This document shows, piece by piece, positions 63,610 through 64,000 of a stretch of DNA of 64,000 nt. Location of the stretch: NCBI RefSeq assembly GCF_000019185.1, contig NC_010334.1, forward strand, positions 3,782,001 through 3,846,000. The letters are read 5' to 3'. Both the position numbers and the translations under genes were made by a program. Each line of letters opens with the position of its first letter. The first letter of the stretch is position 1. Origin of the DNA: Shewanella halifaxensis HAW-EB4. GTDB lineage: Bacteria > Pseudomonadota > Gammaproteobacteria > Enterobacterales > Shewanellaceae. Under the pieces are notes generated by a model. It saw only the letters and a list, made by a program, of their open reading frames with translations. It searched no databases and was not told the origin of the DNA.

Positions 63610-64000
63610 TCAAAACTTAGCGATTAAGTTGCCTTTACGGATATTATCCAAAGCAACAATAAGTTCATTTCCATCTACCGACAGATTGAGCATTTGCCCA
63701 TCAACGCCAGTAACGGTGCCTTTTAAATTACGACTACCCGCTACAGGCATCGTTAATTGTACTTTTACAGTCTCACCGATGTAGGCCTTATACTGCTCAG
63801 CAGTGAATAGCAGTCTTTCTACACCCGGAGAAGAAACTTCTAGTGTGTATTCAGATGTAATAGGGTCTTCAACATCTAGCACAGCACTTACTTGGCGGCT
63901 TGCTTCGGCGCAATCCTCAATGAAGATGCCCTTTTCATTGTCTATATATAGACGCAAGATAGAATGCTTACCCGCTTGAATATATTCCAAACCCCAAAGC
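63610..64000 (-). CDS. rimP: Ribosome maturation factor RimP (5' end cut by window edge)
   Basis: The stop lies at 63610 and the frame runs off the right edge; the visible part opens LWGLEYIQAGKHSILRLYID. That, with FIEDCAEASRQVSAVLDVEDPI and TLEVSSPGVERLLFTAEQYKAY, matches RimP closely. About 20 N-terminal residues lie outside. It is needed for 30S subunit maturation and heads the nusA operon. The TTG at 63988-63990 is inside the gene and is not the real start. Confidence 0.95.
   Translation of the reverse strand, partial: LWGLEYIQAGKHSILRLYIDNEKGIFIEDCAEASRQVSAVLDVEDPITSEYTLEVSSPGVERLLFTAEQYKAYIGETVKVQLTMPVAGSRNLKGTVTGVDGQMLNLSVDGNELIVALDNIRKGNLIAKF

Noticed and set aside
1..64000. tRNA, rRNA, CRISPR arrays, insertion sequences, prophage, toxin-antitoxin pairs and known defence systems
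   Set aside because: None was seen on reading both strands: no cloverleaf with T-arm consensus, no regularly spaced repeats, and no transposase, integrase or defence-type domain among the proteins.

Overview
The window is chromosomal DNA from a gammaproteobacterium, almost certainly a Shewanella. The gene order rimP-nusA-infB-rbfA-truB-rpsO / GGDEF-EAL / pnp-nlpI-prfC fits that genus as I recall it. So do the anaerobic phsABC (psrABC) operon and a tetrathionate/thiosulfate-type two-component pair beside it. That pairing (thsS/thsR next to phs) is the arrangement I recall from sediment species such as S. halifaxensis, but I could not search a database, so the species is not fixed. I see no rRNA, tRNA, CRISPR array, insertion sequence, prophage or integrase. 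The window looks like stable core genome with a few decayed genes.

Layout. 1-7.1 kb: tail of an unknown gene, the tRNA hydroxylation protein trhP, an OprB-like porin with a DUF3299 partner, a frameshifted amidohydrolase, an AraC regulator and the ferredoxin yfhL. 7.3-11.7 kb: an unusually long RluA-type pseudouridine synthase, then the divergent ubiT / ubiU-ubiV set for oxygen-independent ubiquinone synthesis. 12.2-20.3 kb: glutathione-dependent formaldehyde dehydrogenase, a gene remnant, a DUF998 membrane protein, a small MCP-like protein, a YjiH transporter, an orphan promoter-to-terminator unit, an NCS2 purine permease with a structured leader, and an RhlE-type helicase. 20.5-30.7 kb: a BamA/TamA-like barrel, YgjV, a small PilZ protein, radA, a large double-PilZ protein, DUF2127, DedA and a YejM/PbgA-like membrane sulfatase.

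30.9-37.7 kb: phsA-phsB-phsC (molybdoenzyme, Fe-S subunit, quinol-oxidising membrane subunit), then the sensor kinase thsS divergent from the regulator thsR. Upstream of phsA are two copies of an 18-bp palindromic sequence with a perfect CRP-type site between them, a good candidate for the ThsR control region. 37.8-41.6 kb: an alpha/beta hydrolase, serB, and a YtjB-type membrane protein with a long repetitive tail. 41.7-50.2 kb: a nucleoside uptake and salvage block: tsx porin, nupC importer and deoC-deoA-deoB-deoD, with a tatD-family nuclease and a tiny DUF5363-like gene. 50.3-64 kb: translation, transcription and RNA-decay genes on the minus strand, interrupted by a plus-strand GGDEF-EAL gene between rpsO and pnp. 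rimP runs off the right edge.

Most units end in a clear hairpin terminator, often shared by convergent genes. The items most worth following up are the phs control region, the NCS2 leader RNA, the orphan transcription unit at 16.9-17.2 kb and the broken amidohydrolase.
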